From positions 2,666,001-2,730,000 of the forward strand of contig NZ_CP043925.1 of assembly GCF_009914335.1 (NCBI RefSeq): a stretch of 64,000 bases of DNA, read 5' to 3'. This document shows, piece by piece, positions 10,115-20,777 of this stretch; position 1 is the first letter of the stretch; every line of letters starts with the position of its first letter. The translations under genes and the position numbers were made by a program. The notes under the pieces were generated by a model that saw nothing but the letters and a program-made list of their open reading frames with translations, did no database searches and had not been told where the DNA came from. This stretch comes from Proteus columbae (GTDB taxonomy: Bacteria; Pseudomonadota; Gammaproteobacteria; Enterobacterales; Enterobacteriaceae).

Positions 10115-11029
10115 ATGGGAAAACTGCGTATTGGTATGGTCGGTTTAGGATCAATTGCACAAAAAGTTTATCTACCTATTTTAAGTAAAGCTTCTAAGTG
10201 GGAATTTATAGGCGCATTTTCACCTAATCAGGAAAAAGGGAATATAATTTGTGCCACTTATCGTATCCCTTTATTCACTAGCTTAAGTGCTTTAGCCCAA
10301 CAGTGTGATGCGATATTTGTACATAGTGCAACTTCAAGTCATTTTGAAGTTATAGACTATTTATTAAACGCAGGTGTACATGTTTATGTTGATAAACCCT
10401 TAACAGAACATATTCACCAATCTGAGGCACTTATTGAGCTTGCTGCCAAGAAAAATAAAAAACTCATGGTGGGTTTTAATCGCCGCTTTGCCCCCTTTTA
10501 TCATCAGTTGAAACAAAATATTACCCACCTTTCTTCTTTAAGAATTGATAAACATCGATGTGATAGTGTCGGCCCTAAAGAGACACGTTTTACCTTGTTT
10601 GATGACTATTTACATGTTGTTGATACGGCGCTTTGGTTAGCAGGTTCAAACGCTAAATTATTAAGTGGTAGTATTATCCAAACAAAAGAAAATGCACTTT
10701 TTTATGCTGAACACCATTTAAAAATCGACGATTGCTGGATAACAACATCAATGCACAGAAAAGCAGGAAGCCAGCAAGAGCAGATTATTGCTGTTGATGA
10801 AGATGCAATCCATCAAATTACAAATATGAATTTATGGCGCAGTGAAAGCAGAAGTAGGCTCACTGAAAAACATCCAGAAAATTGGGATCCCATTTTATTA
10901 CAACGAGGTTTTATTGGGGCGGTAGAACACTTTATCGAATGTGTTACGAATAATACAGAGCCATCGACAAGTGGAGAGCAAGCCATTGTTGCTCAACTCA
11001 TGATAGAAAAAATGCTAGCTAATCAATAA
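10115..11029 (+). CDS. mviM: Gfo/Idh/MocA-family oxidoreductase MviM (YceM)
   Basis: NAD(P)-dependent oxidoreductase fold. The Rossmann motif is GMVGLGSIAQKVYLP (residues 7-21), and the family's EKP-like motif appears as VYVDKPLTEH near residue 91. The stretches GFNRRFAPFYHQL and FDDYLHVVDTALWLAG match E. coli YceM/MviM closely over the full 304 residues. The substrate is unknown; the virulence-factor name is historical. A good ribosome site (GAAGGTG) precedes the ATG. It converges with der across a bidirectional terminator. In E. coli the gene lies elsewhere, near flgN, so the position here is different. Confidence 0.88.
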   Translation: MGKLRIGMVGLGSIAQKVYLPILSKASKWEFIGAFSPNQEKGNIICATYRIPLFTSLSALAQQCDAIFVHSATSSHFEVIDYLLNAGVHVYVDKPLTEHIHQSEALIELAAKKNKKLMVGFNRRFAPFYHQLKQNITHLSSLRIDKHRCDSVGPKETRFTLFDDYLHVVDTALWLAGSNAKLLSGSIIQTKENALFYAEHHLKIDDCWITTSMHRKAGSQQEQIIAVDEDAIHQITNMNLWRSESRSRLTEKHPENWDPILLQRGFIGAVEHFIECVTNNTEPSTSGEQAIVAQLMIEKMLANQ

Positions 11030-11042
11030 ATTCTATGTATAA

Positions 11043-11076
11043 AAAAACTGAGTTCATTATAAATTGAACTCAGTTT
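11043..11076. terminator. Bidirectional terminator between mviM and der
   Basis: Perfect 13-bp stem AAAACTGAGTTCA (11043-11055) with TGAACTCAGTTTT (11064-11076), flanked by A-run and T-run on the two sides, so it works for both converging genes. Confidence 0.85.
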
Positions 11077-11100
11077 TTATTTTTTTGACGTTAAATTAAC

Positions 11101-12591
11101 TTATTTCGATTTCTTCAAATGTGACATTAAACGCTTACGTTTACGCAACTGAGATTGTGTTAATTTATTTTTCTTATCCGCATAAGGGTTTTCACCCTCT
11201 TTAAATTGAATACGGATTGGCGTACCCATCACTTGCAGAGTACGGCGGAAATAGTTCATCAAATAGCGCTTATAGCTATCTGGTAAATCAGTGACCTGAT
11301 TACCATGAATAACTACAACAGGTGGATTATAACCACCGGCATGTGCATATTTCATTTTTACACGACGTCCACGAACAATTGGTGGCTGATGATCATCTTC
11401 TGCCATCTTCATGATGCGAGTTAGCATAGAAGTTCCTACGCGACGCGTTGCACAGACATAGGCCTCTTGAATTGATTCAAAAAGATTACCCACGCCACTA
11501 CCATGTAATGCAGAAATAAAGTGAACACGCGCAAAGTCAACAAAGCCTAGTTTAAGATCAAGCATGGCTTTTACTTGTTCGCGATCGTCTTGTGTCATGC
11601 CATCCCATTTATTAACAGCAATGACTAATGAACGACCTGCATTCAGGATATAACCTAATAATGAAAGATCCTGATCTGAAATACCTTCACGGGCATCAAT
11701 AACCAGCAATGCAACGTTAGAGTCTTCAATGGCTTGTAATGTTTTGATAACAGAGAATTTTTCTACTGTTTCTTTTACTTTACCACGTTTACGAACACCC
11801 GCTGTATCGATGATGATATATTCTTTCTCATCACGTTCCATTGGGATATAGATACTGTCACGGGTTGTACCTGGCATATCGTAAACAACCACACGATCTT
11901 CACCAAGCATACGGTTTGTCAATGTTGATTTACCGACATTAGGACGACCAACAATCGCTAATTTTACCGGTAATGTAGAAGGGTCAAAGTCGTCTTCTTC
12001 CTCTTCTAACGCTTGTGCTTCTTGTTCTGCTTCTAATGCAGCCCAATAAGCCGCATTTTCTTCTTCTTCAGTCAGCTCTAGCTCTTCTTCCACCACTTTA
12101 CCCGTAATTGGTAAGAGTGCTTGTTCAATCAATTGAGCAACACCACGGCCATGAGATGCAGCAATTGGGAAGATTTCGCCTAATCCTAAAGAGTAAAAAT
12201 CAGCTAATGCAGTATCAATATCGATACCGTCAGTTTTATTCGCAACTAAATATGTTTTTTTCTCAACACCACGAAGGTGTTTTGCAATACCTTGGTCTGC
12301 TGGCATCAAGCCCGCACGAGCATCAACTAAAAACAGTACGATATCGGCTTCTTGAATAGCCTGTAGCGATTGTGATGCCATATGGGTTTCAACACCCTCT
12401 TCAGCACCATCAATACCACCGGTATCAATAATAATAAATTCTTCGCCTTCTAACTCTGCTCGACCATATTTACGGTCACGGGTGAGGCCTGGAAAATCGG
12501 CAACTAATGCGTCTCTTGTGCGTGTTAGTCGATTAAATAACGTGGATTTACCCACGTTAGGGCGCCCTACTAAGGCAATAACGGGTATCAT
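11101..12591 (-). CDS. der: Ribosome-associated double GTPase Der (EngA)
   Basis: Essential GTPase for 50S ribosome maturation. Two GTPase domains are visible: the first with GRPNVGKS near residue 8, DTGG and NKTD; the second with GRPNVGKS near residue 215, DTAG and NKWD. An acidic linker (EEEEDDFD type) joins them. A KH-like domain and a basic tail ([14 protein letters not shown]) follow. I place the start at the ATG at 12591 (MIPVIALVG), which matches E. coli MVPVVALVG, not the in-frame codon five codons upstream. It is the last gene of the rodZ-to-der series, separated from bamB by a terminator. Confidence 0.96.
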   Translation of the reverse strand: MIPVIALVGRPNVGKSTLFNRLTRTRDALVADFPGLTRDRKYGRAELEGEEFIIIDTGGIDGAEEGVETHMASQSLQAIQEADIVLFLVDARAGLMPADQGIAKHLRGVEKKTYLVANKTDGIDIDTALADFYSLGLGEIFPIAASHGRGVAQLIEQALLPITGKVVEEELELTEEEENAAYWAALEAEQEAQALEEEEDDFDPSTLPVKLAIVGRPNVGKSTLTNRMLGEDRVVVYDMPGTTRDSIYIPMERDEKEYIIIDTAGVRKRGKVKETVEKFSVIKTLQAIEDSNVALLVIDAREGISDQDLSLLGYILNAGRSLVIAVNKWDGMTQDDREQVKAMLDLKLGFVDFARVHFISALHGSGVGNLFESIQEAYVCATRRVGTSMLTRIMKMAEDDHQPPIVRGRRVKMKYAHAGGYNPPVVVIHGNQVTDLPDSYKRYLMNYFRRTLQVMGTPIRIQFKEGENPYADKKNKLTQSQLRKRKRLMSHLKKSK

Positions 12592-12649
12592 TTTTTGATG
12601 CCTCATAAAAATACAATCACAAACCTGATTGTATTTTACATGTAATTAC

Positions 12650-12683
12650 TAAAAAGACGAAACGGCTCCTTTAAAGGAGCCGT
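12650..12683 (-). terminator. Terminator after bamB
   Basis: A perfect palindrome ACGGCTCCTTTAAAGGAGCCGT at 12662-12683, read on the minus strand ahead of TTCGTCTTTTT. It separates bamB from der, which may need read-through or its own promoter. Confidence 0.75.
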
Positions 12684-12710
12684 AAAATAAATAGATTTGT
12701 CAGCAATTAA

Positions 12711-13883
12711 TTACCGACTATAAAGATAAAGCTTACCGTCGCGAGCTTGGATCATCAGTTTATCTTGTACCGCTTGAGGGCGACTTAATAAGCCTGAACT
12801 GTTCACTTGGTTTTGCGCAATAAATTTACCTGTGTTGGTATCAATCCAATGGAGATAACCTTCTGCATCACCAACCACTAAATAACCATCAAAAATAGCC
12901 GGAGCAGTTAAATTGCGATGCAATAAATCTTCTTGTGTCCATAATGTCACACCATCAGATTTACGAACAGATAAAACTCTGTCATTTTGGTCAACAAGGT
13001 AAAGATTATCACCCAACAGCACCATATCATTGACTGAGCCTAACTCACGTTTCCAAAGAATTTGTCCAGAACGCATATCAAGGCTAACTAAATTACCGTT
13101 ATACGCCATTGCATAAACAGTATTTTCATCAATAATCGGTGTGATATCCACATCATTTAATCGGCTAATTTCAGTAGAGCCTTTAATTTGTGAAATATTT
13201 TGTTGCCAAATCAACTGCCCTTGAGAAAGAACAACTGCACTGACACGGCCATTATCTGCACCAATAATAGCTGCGCCATAAGCAACAGCAGGTGCAGACT
13301 CGCCACGAAGAGATAATGATGGAGTATCTAAGTTAATAGTCCAAGAAATCTCACCACTTAACAAGTCGAGTCCTTGCAACATACCATTACTGGTATGAAT
13401 AAGTACTAAACCATCACTAACAACAGGTTTTGAAATGGCTTCGCCAGCGACATCTGCTTCCCAATCAATGGAGCCATCTTCAGTGTTCAGTGCGTATACT
13501 TTCGCTTTTTCAGTTCCCACAAAAACGCGAGTGCCTGAAACTGTTAGCCCACCAGAAAGTAATGCGGACTCATTGGATGAAAGAAAACCTGTTTTAATAG
13601 AGAGATCTTGCGACCAAAGCTCTTTACCTGTTTCTACATCTAATGCTTTCACTAAACCATGGCGATCAGCGACATAAACAACTGCGCCATCCCATGTTGG
13701 TGACAAGTGAGAATAGTATTTACCAATACCATTTCCAACTGATTTGTCCCAAACAGCTCTAGGTGTAAATTGGCTTTGCACCTCAGGCAATGGAGACATT
13801 GTCACATTATCCTGTTCACTAGAACATCCTGCCAACAAAGCAGATGCTAGTAGACCAACCAGGAGAGTTTTACGCAGTTGCAT
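12711..13883 (-). CDS. bamB: Outer-membrane assembly lipoprotein BamB (YfgL)
   Basis: Lipoprotein of the BAM complex that helps BamA insert beta-barrel proteins into the outer membrane. The signal peptide ends in lipobox LLAGC with Cys20. The remaining ~370 residues show repeated PQQ-like beta-propeller blades (patterns such as ALDVETGKELW, ALNTEDGSIDW, SLDMRSGQILW, WIDTNTGKF), giving the expected eight-blade fold. The 390-residue length is normal. It follows yfgM by 14 bp, as in E. coli. Confidence 0.95.
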   Translation of the reverse strand: MQLRKTLLVGLLASALLAGCSSEQDNVTMSPLPEVQSQFTPRAVWDKSVGNGIGKYYSHLSPTWDGAVVYVADRHGLVKALDVETGKELWSQDLSIKTGFLSSNESALLSGGLTVSGTRVFVGTEKAKVYALNTEDGSIDWEADVAGEAISKPVVSDGLVLIHTSNGMLQGLDLLSGEISWTINLDTPSLSLRGESAPAVAYGAAIIGADNGRVSAVVLSQGQLIWQQNISQIKGSTEISRLNDVDITPIIDENTVYAMAYNGNLVSLDMRSGQILWKRELGSVNDMVLLGDNLYLVDQNDRVLSVRKSDGVTLWTQEDLLHRNLTAPAIFDGYLVVGDAEGYLHWIDTNTGKFIAQNQVNSSGLLSRPQAVQDKLMIQARDGKLYLYSR

Positions 13884-13897
13884 GTCTGAAGATCCCT

Positions 13898-14518
13898 TTA
13901 ATTGGATAAATTATTGAGTTTAAGTTCAACCAGTGAGCGAATAGCACCCGCATTTTCATCAGTTAATGCGCTACGATAAGCGGTTGTAGCACCTGTGTTA
14001 TCGCCTTTTTTCGCTAAGACATCACCACGGATATAATTTTTCATTCCATTCCATGCTTTGCCTTTCACTTGCTCTAACGAAACTAAAGCAGCATCTGTTT
14101 TATCTAATGCTAATTGTACACGAGCTAAACGAAGATTAAGCATATCTGCAAATGCGTCATTTTTTACTTTTGCCACAGCATTCGTTAGATGACGTTCACC
14201 ACTGACTAAATCATTAGCATCAATAGCGATTTGGGCTAGCTCTAATGAAGCTAAAGCGCCATAAATATCATTCGTTTCAGTAACAAATTTTTCAGCTAAT
14301 GCAATATTTTCAGGCGTAGGCTTAGCAAGTGCCTCGCTGACTGTTGCAAAAGCACCTGCACTTTCTTGCAGACGATTTGTTTGATGTGATTGCCAATATT
14401 TCCAACCAAACACACCACCAAAACCAATAACAGCGGCTAAAACAATAGTTAAACCGTAGTTTTTAAAGAACTGTTTAATTGCATCAACTTGTTCGTTTTC
14501 GGTGCTATAAACTTCCAC
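13898..14518 (-). CDS. yfgM: Ancillary SecYEG translocon subunit YfgM
   Basis: Inner-membrane protein that joins SecYEG and the chaperone PpiD and affects the Rcs stress response in E. coli. One transmembrane helix is seen at about residues 22-41 (LTIVLAAVIGFGGVFGWKYW). The periplasmic part has TPR-like helical repeats (ASLELAQIAIDANDL, LRLARVQLALDKTDAAL). The 206-residue length matches the family. It lies between hisS (10-bp gap) and bamB, and is presumably co-transcribed. Confidence 0.92.
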   Translation of the reverse strand: MEVYSTENEQVDAIKQFFKNYGLTIVLAAVIGFGGVFGWKYWQSHQTNRLQESAGAFATVSEALAKPTPENIALAEKFVTETNDIYGALASLELAQIAIDANDLVSGERHLTNAVAKVKNDAFADMLNLRLARVQLALDKTDAALVSLEQVKGKAWNGMKNYIRGDVLAKKGDNTGATTAYRSALTDENAGAIRSLVELKLNNLSN

Positions 14519-14528
14519 AAGTCTCTCC

Positions 14529-15812
14529 TTAACCTAATAACAGAGTCAATTGCTGAGCGAGCTCATTGCGAGCAACGATTGTTTGTTCCCCTGAACGCAA
14601 ATCTTTCACTGCAACAGTGCCGGCATTAATTTCATCTTCGCCTAAAATCAGAGCAATTTTAGCGCCTTGTTTATCAGCACGCCCTAACTGCTTTTTAAAG
14701 TTACCATTACCATGATTCGTCATTAAACGTAATGTTGGTAATTGATCACGAATTTCTTCAGCCAGCATTAATGCTGCGCTTTGACTCTTTTCGCCAAATG
14801 AAGCAAGGTAAACATCAGCGACATTAGTATCTGCAACAAATTCAGGGTTAACCGCTTGAACTAATAAGATCATGCGTTCCATCCCCATAGCAAAACCAAC
14901 TGCTGGTGTTGGGTGCCCACCAAGTTGCTTCACTAGGCCATCGTAACGGCCACCCGCACACACGGTTCCCTGTGAACCTAATGCGCTAGTTACCCACTCA
15001 AAAACAGTACGGTTATAATAGTCTAAACCACGAACTAAACGCTGATTAACGCGATATGTAATACCGACAGCATCCAATAAAGCACAAAGACCATCAAAGT
15101 GCGCTCTTGATTCGTCATCAAGATAATCGAAAAGTTCAGGCGCATCATTCAATAAAGTCTGAATTTCTGGATTTTTTGAGTCTAAAACACGTAATGGGTT
15201 AGAATACATACGACGTTTGCAGTCTTCATCTAACTTATCTACGTGCTGCTCTAAGAAAGCAACTAACGCTTCACGATATTTAGCACGCGCTTCTAATGAA
15301 CCAATAGAGTTAAGTTCTAATGTTACGTGTTCTGCAATACCTAACGCTTTCCACCAACGCGCAGTTAGCATAATTAATTCCGCATCAATATCTGGTCCTT
15401 GTAGACCAAAGACCTCTGCACCTAACTGGTGGAATTGACGATAACGACCTTTTTGAGGGCGCTCATAACGGAACATTGGTCCTAAATACCATAAACGTTG
15501 TTCTTGGTTATAAAGCAAACCATGCTCGATACCCGCACGAACACAACCTGCTGTGTTTTCTGGGCGTAATGTCAGACTTTGGGCATCTTCGCCACGATCG
15601 GTAAAAGTATACATTTCTTTTTCAACAACATCGGTCACTTCACCAATTGCTCGCTGAAATAGAGGGGTATGCTCTACGATAGGTGTTCTGATTTCACTAA
15701 AGCCGTAACCCGCTAAAATTTGTTTTAGCGTATTTTCAATTTTCTGCCATACACGAGTGTCAGCAGGTAGATAGTCGTTCATACCACGAATGGCTTGGAT
15801 TTTTTGTGCCAC
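14529..15812 (-). CDS. hisS: Histidyl-tRNA synthetase
   Basis: Class II aminoacyl-tRNA synthetase that charges tRNA-His. Motif 2 lies in [20 protein letters not shown] near residue 110. The histidine-specific sequence [15 protein letters not shown] is near residue 258, and motif 3 is [13 protein letters not shown] near 305. The C-terminal anticodon-binding domain follows. The 427-residue length is normal and the start [16 protein letters not shown] matches the family. It lies between ispG (with a terminator in the gap) and yfgM. Confidence 0.97.
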   Translation of the reverse strand: MAQKIQAIRGMNDYLPADTRVWQKIENTLKQILAGYGFSEIRTPIVEHTPLFQRAIGEVTDVVEKEMYTFTDRGEDAQSLTLRPENTAGCVRAGIEHGLLYNQEQRLWYLGPMFRYERPQKGRYRQFHQLGAEVFGLQGPDIDAELIMLTARWWKALGIAEHVTLELNSIGSLEARAKYREALVAFLEQHVDKLDEDCKRRMYSNPLRVLDSKNPEIQTLLNDAPELFDYLDDESRAHFDGLCALLDAVGITYRVNQRLVRGLDYYNRTVFEWVTSALGSQGTVCAGGRYDGLVKQLGGHPTPAVGFAMGMERMILLVQAVNPEFVADTNVADVYLASFGEKSQSAALMLAEEIRDQLPTLRLMTNHGNGNFKKQLGRADKQGAKIALILGEDEINAGTVAVKDLRSGEQTIVARNELAQQLTLLLG

Positions 15813-15895
15813 TTTTCTTCTCTAATAGTTATTAATTGATTGTTAGGCTGATTATAGAAGCGAAATCAATCAGTATTCAATGTGAAATCAATAGT

Positions 15896-15927
15896 AAAAC
15901 TGGCTCATAGATTAATGAGCCAGTTTT
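15896..15927 (-). terminator. Terminator after ispG
   Basis: Perfect stem AAAACTGGCTCAT (15896-15908) with ATGAGCCAGTTTT (15915-15927) between ispG and hisS. It is followed on the minus strand by TTTTAC and is T-rich on both sides. Confidence 0.75.
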
Positions 15928-15934
15928 TTGAGTA

Positions 15935-17056
15935 TTATTTGTCCAGCTGATTTATATTTATACGCATACTGTCATCAAGTATTGATGCTTTAGCTCGAAT
16001 TTTTGCTTCTAATAAATCAATCATATTAACGTTATCAAGACGCTCTTTTTGTCTCACGCCATCTTCATAAAAACCACTTCGTGTTTTAGCGCCAGTTACA
16101 CCTAACGTTGAAACTTCAGCTTCACCCGGTCCATTAACAACACAACCAATAATAGAAACATCCATAGGTGTGATGATATCTTCCAAACGTTGCTCTAATT
16201 CGTTGACTGTTCCGATAACATCAAATTCTTGACGAGAACACGTTGGGCAAGCGATAAAGTTAATTCCACGAGAACGAATACGTAAGGATTTAAGAATATC
16301 AAAACCGACTTTAACTTCTTCAACTGGATCTGCAGCTAATGAGATCCTTAATGTATCGCCGATACCTTCTGATAATAAGATCCCAAGACCAATCGCAGAT
16401 TTAACCGATCCCGCTCTTGCGCCACCGGCTTCGGTGATCCCAAGATGCAGTGGTTGATCAATTTTTTTCGCTAATAAACGGTAAGAATCAACTGCAAGGA
16501 AAACATCAGAAGCTTTTACACTGATTTTAAATTGTTCAAAATTCAGTTTATCAAGGATATCCACATGGCGCATTGCCGATTCAACTAACGCTTCAGGTGT
16601 TGGCTCTCCGTATTTCTCTTGAATATCTTTCTCAAGTGAACCACCGTTTACACCAATACGAATAGGAATATTGTTGTGACGAGCGCAATCAACAACTTGG
16701 CGAATACGTTCTTCACTACCAATATTACCCGGATTGATACGTAAACAATCAACACCATATTCAGCGACTTTTAATGCGATACGGTAGTCAAAATGAATGT
16801 CAGCGACTAAAGGCACATTAACTTGTTGCTTAATTAATTTGAATGCTTCCGCAGCATCCATTGTGGGTACAGAAACACGAACAATATCCACCCCAACACG
16901 TTCCAGAGATTTTATCTGGCGAACAGTCGCTTCTACGTCTGTTGTTCGTGTATTTGTCATCGACTGTACCGTGATAGGAGCGCCATCACCAACAGGTACA
17001 TTGCCCACATAAATTCGTGTCGATTTTCGACGAATAATAGGTGATTCTTTATGCAT
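15935..17056 (-). CDS. ispG: 4-hydroxy-3-methylbut-2-enyl diphosphate synthase (IspG/GcpE)
   Basis: Iron-sulfur enzyme of the MEP isoprenoid pathway that converts MEcPP to HMBPP. The N-terminal TIM-barrel part is recognisable ([30 protein letters not shown]). The [4Fe-4S] ligands occur in CPTCSRQ near residue 270 and [12 protein letters not shown] near 305, the latter including the fourth ligand Glu. The 373-residue length is normal. It follows rodZ by about 47 bp, an order conserved in gamma-proteobacteria. Its cluster would depend on the Isc machinery also encoded in this window. Confidence 0.96.
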   Translation of the reverse strand: MHKESPIIRRKSTRIYVGNVPVGDGAPITVQSMTNTRTTDVEATVRQIKSLERVGVDIVRVSVPTMDAAEAFKLIKQQVNVPLVADIHFDYRIALKVAEYGVDCLRINPGNIGSEERIRQVVDCARHNNIPIRIGVNGGSLEKDIQEKYGEPTPEALVESAMRHVDILDKLNFEQFKISVKASDVFLAVDSYRLLAKKIDQPLHLGITEAGGARAGSVKSAIGLGILLSEGIGDTLRISLAADPVEEVKVGFDILKSLRIRSRGINFIACPTCSRQEFDVIGTVNELEQRLEDIITPMDVSIIGCVVNGPGEAEVSTLGVTGAKTRSGFYEDGVRQKERLDNVNMIDLLEAKIRAKASILDDSMRININQLDK

Positions 17057-17103
17057 TGATTAATTCTCCCATGCTTCCATGCTTGCTCAAATGTGTAGTC
17101 AGA

Positions 17104-18072
17104 TTAAGCGCTCGGTACTGTTATTTTCGCTATTTTTCCAGTAAAACGGCTTAAATCAACAGATTCACCATTAAACTGTAAGCGAGTAACAGAAGGTGCG
17201 CCTATTTTTAGTTTATAAGGTTGCTCACCATCAAATTCCAAACGATCACCCGCTTTCTTAATACCATTAAATAAGACTTTATTTTGAGCATTACGAACTT
17301 CTAACCAACATTCACCATCAAACATAAGAACCAATTGATTCGCAATAGCAGGTGCTTCCGATGAAGTAGATTCTTGCGTTGAATTTGCTCGAGAAGTTGT
17401 TGATGTTGTTAGCGGTGAGACTGGTAATGGAACCGTTCTCACTTCTGTTGGTGCTGGTGATGTCGTTTCAGTCGTTGGTGATGTAGCGACATTATTAGCC
17501 TGATTATCAACTAATGGCGGCGCAGATACTTGTAAATTATCACCTTCAGATGTTGACATATTATCTAAGGTTGCCAAAGGAGAATCTATCGTGTTGGTGT
17601 TTTCTTGTGTACTATTTTGCCCTACGTCTTGAGATGCCATAGAGACTAATTCTTGTTGATCCGCCTGATGACCTTGCCACCACCAAACACCTACTAATGC
17701 AATCATAACAATCAAAATCACCCAAGTGATTTTCATCAGCCAACCTTCACGTTTTTTATGACGTTTGCCTAATGAGTAATTTTGTGTGGTTGTCATTCTA
17801 ATTTGTTTAACAGGCGCTTGTTGGTCGATAAAACCAAGGATGTCTTTTTCAGGAACACCAACGAGCTTGGCATAAGAACGCATATATCCGCGTAAAAATG
17901 TGGGTGCAATATCAGAAGAAACAGAATCTGTTTCAATGTCGCGCACTGTTGATAACTTCAAACAAAGTCGATCAGCAACAGTTTGTTGTGTTAGCCCTAC
18001 TTTTTCTCGTGCCTGACGTAAAAGTTGACCTGCTGTTAATTTCACTTCTTCGGTTTTGTTTTCAGTATTCAT
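17104..18072 (-). CDS. rodZ: Cytoskeletal shape protein RodZ
   Basis: Bitopic membrane protein that couples MreB filaments to the wall elongation machinery. An N-terminal Xre-type helix-turn-helix (GQLLRQAREKVGLTQQ... TFLRGYMRSYAKLVGV) spans residues 10-85. A transmembrane helix follows at about 112-132 (ITWVILIVMIALVGVWWWQG). Next is a Thr/Ser/Pro-rich linker, then a C-terminal beta domain (DUF4115-like) ending in KITVPSA. I place the start at the ATG at 18072 (MNTENKTEE) because it matches the E. coli N-terminus; the codons upstream lack family similarity. It lies between pilW-like and ispG. Confidence 0.93.
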   Translation of the reverse strand: MNTENKTEEVKLTAGQLLRQAREKVGLTQQTVADRLCLKLSTVRDIETDSVSSDIAPTFLRGYMRSYAKLVGVPEKDILGFIDQQAPVKQIRMTTTQNYSLGKRHKKREGWLMKITWVILIVMIALVGVWWWQGHQADQQELVSMASQDVGQNSTQENTNTIDSPLATLDNMSTSEGDNLQVSAPPLVDNQANNVATSPTTETTSPAPTEVRTVPLPVSPLTTSTTSRANSTQESTSSEAPAIANQLVLMFDGECWLEVRNAQNKVLFNGIKKAGDRLEFDGEQPYKLKIGAPSVTRLQFNGESVDLSRFTGKIAKITVPSA

Positions 18073-18148
18073 TAGCAATCTAGGCACTGTGGCTATTGGA
18101 TGTTTAACATTGATGAACTCGCAAAAGCACAAAGTACCTTAACGTATA

Positions 18149-18583
18149 TCACCGCGATTTTTTTGATATTTTATTATCACTTTGCTGGCAGACCAAATAA
18201 TCTGGCGGTATATCCTCAATTAACACACTATTATTGTTTAATAGTTTTTGTTCACAAAGGAAATTACCATAAAGCCTTAATACATTAACATTTACTGGCT
18301 TCGAGTTCATCGCTAATTTGTAATAATCTAACGCTTGAATAGAATTTCCCAATAACTGCGATGTTAATGCCATTCCTAAATTCGCATCAGGATGATTTGG
18401 CATCACTGATAACACTTTTTGGAAATGATATTGCGCTATTTGATATTGTCTTTCAGCTAAATAAGCATCACCTAATTGTAAACGTGTAGACACTGCAACA
18501 CGTTCTTGATTGGCTGATGATTGACAACCGAGTGTCAATAGCATCAAGCCAATAGTTATAACTACTGATGATATCCTTATCAT
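18149..18583 (-). CDS. Shortened PilW/PilF-like TPR lipoprotein
   Basis: A lipoprotein signal ends at TLGC (Cys20 from this start), followed by TPR-like helices (RLQLGDAYLAERQYQIAQYHFQKVL, ANLGMALTSQLLGNSIQALDYYKLAM). The protein occupies the position of pilW/pilF, between rlmN and rodZ. In related gamma-proteobacteria that gene encodes a type IV pilus secretin assembly lipoprotein of about 250 residues. Only 144 residues are present, with two to three TPR units, and the end (SDNKISKKSR) looks unlike the family. The start is the ATG at 18583 (GAGG nine bases upstream), not the in-frame TTG at 18598. It may be a decayed or repurposed gene. Confidence 0.7.
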   Translation of the reverse strand: MIRISSVVITIGLMLLTLGCQSSANQERVAVSTRLQLGDAYLAERQYQIAQYHFQKVLSVMPNHPDANLGMALTSQLLGNSIQALDYYKLAMNSKPVNVNVLRLYGNFLCEQKLLNNNSVLIEDIPPDYLVCQQSDNKISKKSR

Positions 18584-18671
18584 CGTTTTATTCCTCAAAT
18601 ATATTCATCCTTGTTCTCTCTACATTGTAATTATGTAATACACTTCACAAAGAAAGAGATATCCAACTGTA

Positions 18672-19853
18672 TCAGACTGCTTTTACTGAAATTAGTTCAC
18701 CTTGTTGGCGTTTTTTCAGTGTACGCTTTGTACGGTCAATAACATCACCAGCTAATTGTCCACAAGCCGCATCAATATCATCACCACGGGTTTTACGTAC
18801 AATCGTCGTGAAGCCATATTCCATTAATACTTTAGAGAAACGGTCAATACGGCTATTAGAACTACGTCCATATGGCGCACCCGGGAACGGATTCCATGGA
18901 ATTAAGTTAATTTTACACGGCGTGTCTTTTAAAAGCTCGGCTAATTGGTGAGCTTGATCTGTGCTGTCATTAATATGATCAAGCATGACATATTCAATCG
19001 TCACTCGCCCTTGGTTCGCGTTTGATTTAGCAATATAACGGCGAACACCTTCAAGAAACATTTCAATGTTGTATTTCTTGTTAATTGGAACGATTTCATC
19101 ACGAATTTCATCAGTTGGAGCATGCAATGAAATAGCTAAAGCCACGTCCACAGCATCACCTAATTTATCTAATGCAGGTACAACACCTGATGTAGAGACA
19201 GTAACACGACGTTTAGATAGACCAAAACCAAAATCATCCATCATGATTTCAAGCGCTGGAATAACATTATTTAAATTTAGTAATGGCTCACCCATTCCCA
19301 TCATCACGACATTAGTAATAGGGCGACGGCCTGTCTCTTTTAATGAGCCAATAATTTTAGCTGCACGCCAAACTTGCCCAATAATTTCAGACACTTTCAA
19401 GTTACGGTTAAAACCTTGCTGTGCAGTTGAACAGAACTTGCACTCTAAAGCACAACCCACTTGTGAAGAAACACATAATGTTGCGCGATCATCTTCTGGA
19501 ATGTACACAGTTTCTACTTGTTGATCGCCAACTTTAATTGCCCACTTAATCGTGCCATCTGTTGAACGTTGTTCTTCAGAAACTTCAGGTGCTTTAATTT
19601 CAGCAATTTCTTTTAATTTATTGCGTAACACCTTGTTGATATCGGTCATTTGATCGAAATCGTCATAACAGTAGTGGTACATCCACTTCATAATTTGGTC
19701 AGCACGGAAAGGTTTTTCGCCCATAGAGACAAAAAGCTCACGCATCTGTTTACGATTTAAATCTAACAGATTAATTTTAGTTTTTTGATTCACAGTATTT
19801 TCTTTAGAAACAGCGACAGAAGCGCTTGGCGCTGGAGTGGTAGATTGGGTCAT
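18672..19853 (-). CDS. rlmN: Dual-specificity 23S rRNA/tRNA methyltransferase RlmN
   Basis: Radical-SAM enzyme that methylates C2 of A2503 in 23S rRNA and A37 of certain tRNAs. The radical-SAM motif CALECKFC is near residue 133. The mechanistic C-terminal cysteine lies in DIDAACGQL near residue 363, and GGEPLLN-like [13 protein letters not shown] follows the cluster. The 393 residues include an extra Ser/Ala-rich N-terminal stretch of about 20 residues before the family start at [13 protein letters not shown]. It heads the rlmN-pilW-rodZ-ispG series downstream of ndk. Confidence 0.95.
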   Translation of the reverse strand: MTQSTTPAPSASVAVSKENTVNQKTKINLLDLNRKQMRELFVSMGEKPFRADQIMKWMYHYCYDDFDQMTDINKVLRNKLKEIAEIKAPEVSEEQRSTDGTIKWAIKVGDQQVETVYIPEDDRATLCVSSQVGCALECKFCSTAQQGFNRNLKVSEIIGQVWRAAKIIGSLKETGRRPITNVVMMGMGEPLLNLNNVIPALEIMMDDFGFGLSKRRVTVSTSGVVPALDKLGDAVDVALAISLHAPTDEIRDEIVPINKKYNIEMFLEGVRRYIAKSNANQGRVTIEYVMLDHINDSTDQAHQLAELLKDTPCKINLIPWNPFPGAPYGRSSNSRIDRFSKVLMEYGFTTIVRKTRGDDIDAACGQLAGDVIDRTKRTLKKRQQGELISVKAV

Positions 19854-19939
19854 GACATTGCCTCGTTGTTACACTATGCGGCCTGCATTAGCATTGATGC
19901 TAATGGGATACTTATATATTTGTATAATAAACAATAATA

Positions 19940-19970
19940 AAAAACGCCCTGTTAATTATCAAACAGGGCG
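19940..19970 (-). terminator. Terminator after ndk
   Basis: Perfect 9-bp stem CGCCCTGTT (19945-19953) with AACAGGGCG (19962-19970), followed on the minus strand by TTTTTTATTATT. Confidence 0.88.
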
Positions 19971-20008
19971 TCGCATTGTACTGTTTTTCGCGTAGAGATG
20001 CTAATAAA

Positions 20009-20434
20009 TTAGCGCGCGCAAACTTCGTTTTCAGTGAAGAAGTATGCGATTTCACGAGCAGCAGAAGCTTCTGAATCTGAACCGTGTACCGCATTTTCAG
20101 TAAAGCTATCAGCGTAATCAGCACGTAATGTACCCGCTAATGCGTTGTCTGGGTTAGTTGCGCCCATCAGATCACGATGACGTTGAATCGCATTTTCACC
20201 TTCTAACACTTGAACCATGATTGGACCAGAAGTCATAAATTCAACTAAACCGTCAAAGAAAGGACGGCCTTTGTGTTCTTCATAAAAGCCTTCAGCTTGT
20301 TCGCGCGTTAAATGCAACATTTTAGCACCAATGATGCTAAAACCTGCACTTTCAAAACGGTGATAGATAGCGCCGATAACATTTTTTTTCACTGCGTTTG
20401 GTTTGATAATAGAAAATGTGCGCTGAATAGCCAT
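20009..20434 (-). CDS. ndk: Nucleoside diphosphate kinase
   Basis: Transfers the gamma phosphate between nucleoside triphosphates and diphosphates by a phospho-histidine intermediate. The active-site motif NAVHGSDS carries the catalytic His near residue 117. The N-terminus [17 protein letters not shown] is the family start. The 141-residue length is normal. It has its own promoter region (20435-20777) and terminator. Confidence 0.97.
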   Translation of the reverse strand: MAIQRTFSIIKPNAVKKNVIGAIYHRFESAGFSIIGAKMLHLTREQAEGFYEEHKGRPFFDGLVEFMTSGPIMVQVLEGENAIQRHRDLMGATNPDNALAGTLRADYADSFTENAVHGSDSEASAAREIAYFFTENEVCAR

Positions 20435-20777
20435 GTCTTACCTCTAAATTATTTTATTAATGATAACTTTTGTTATCTCTTTTATCGCAGATCATGGAAA
20501 AACGAATCAAAAACCGCATTCCCTGCAAAAAATAGGGCTCGATTATAGGAGGATAAAAATAAATTGCACAGATTGAATATCCTTTTTTTTAAGAAACTGT
20601 GGCAAAAAAGTTATAAATTATCGTTCTAATCACATTTTTGACGTATTCCATGTTCAAACTTGAAAATAAGAATAAAAAAGAACCGAAATGACACTCGATA
20701 AATAGTCTAATTATCTTTATTAAAAAACCTATTTTAGTGAAAAATCCCTCAGTTCTCGTTTATTCCATTGATTTAGT
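20435..20777. other. Non-coding interval between pbpC and ndk
   Basis: A 343-bp AT-rich stretch. It should hold the ndk promoter near 20440-20520. No hairpin, repeat or supportable reading frame was found; short open frames in it lack start signals and family similarity. Confidence 0.5.

Noticed and set aside
19066..19524. 152-codon plus-strand frame opposite rlmN
   Set aside because: Antisense of a conserved radical-SAM gene with no independent evidence.
20009..20124. Frame overlapping the ndk 3' end and running to 19912
   Set aside because: Out of frame with ndk, crosses the ndk terminator, and has no homology.
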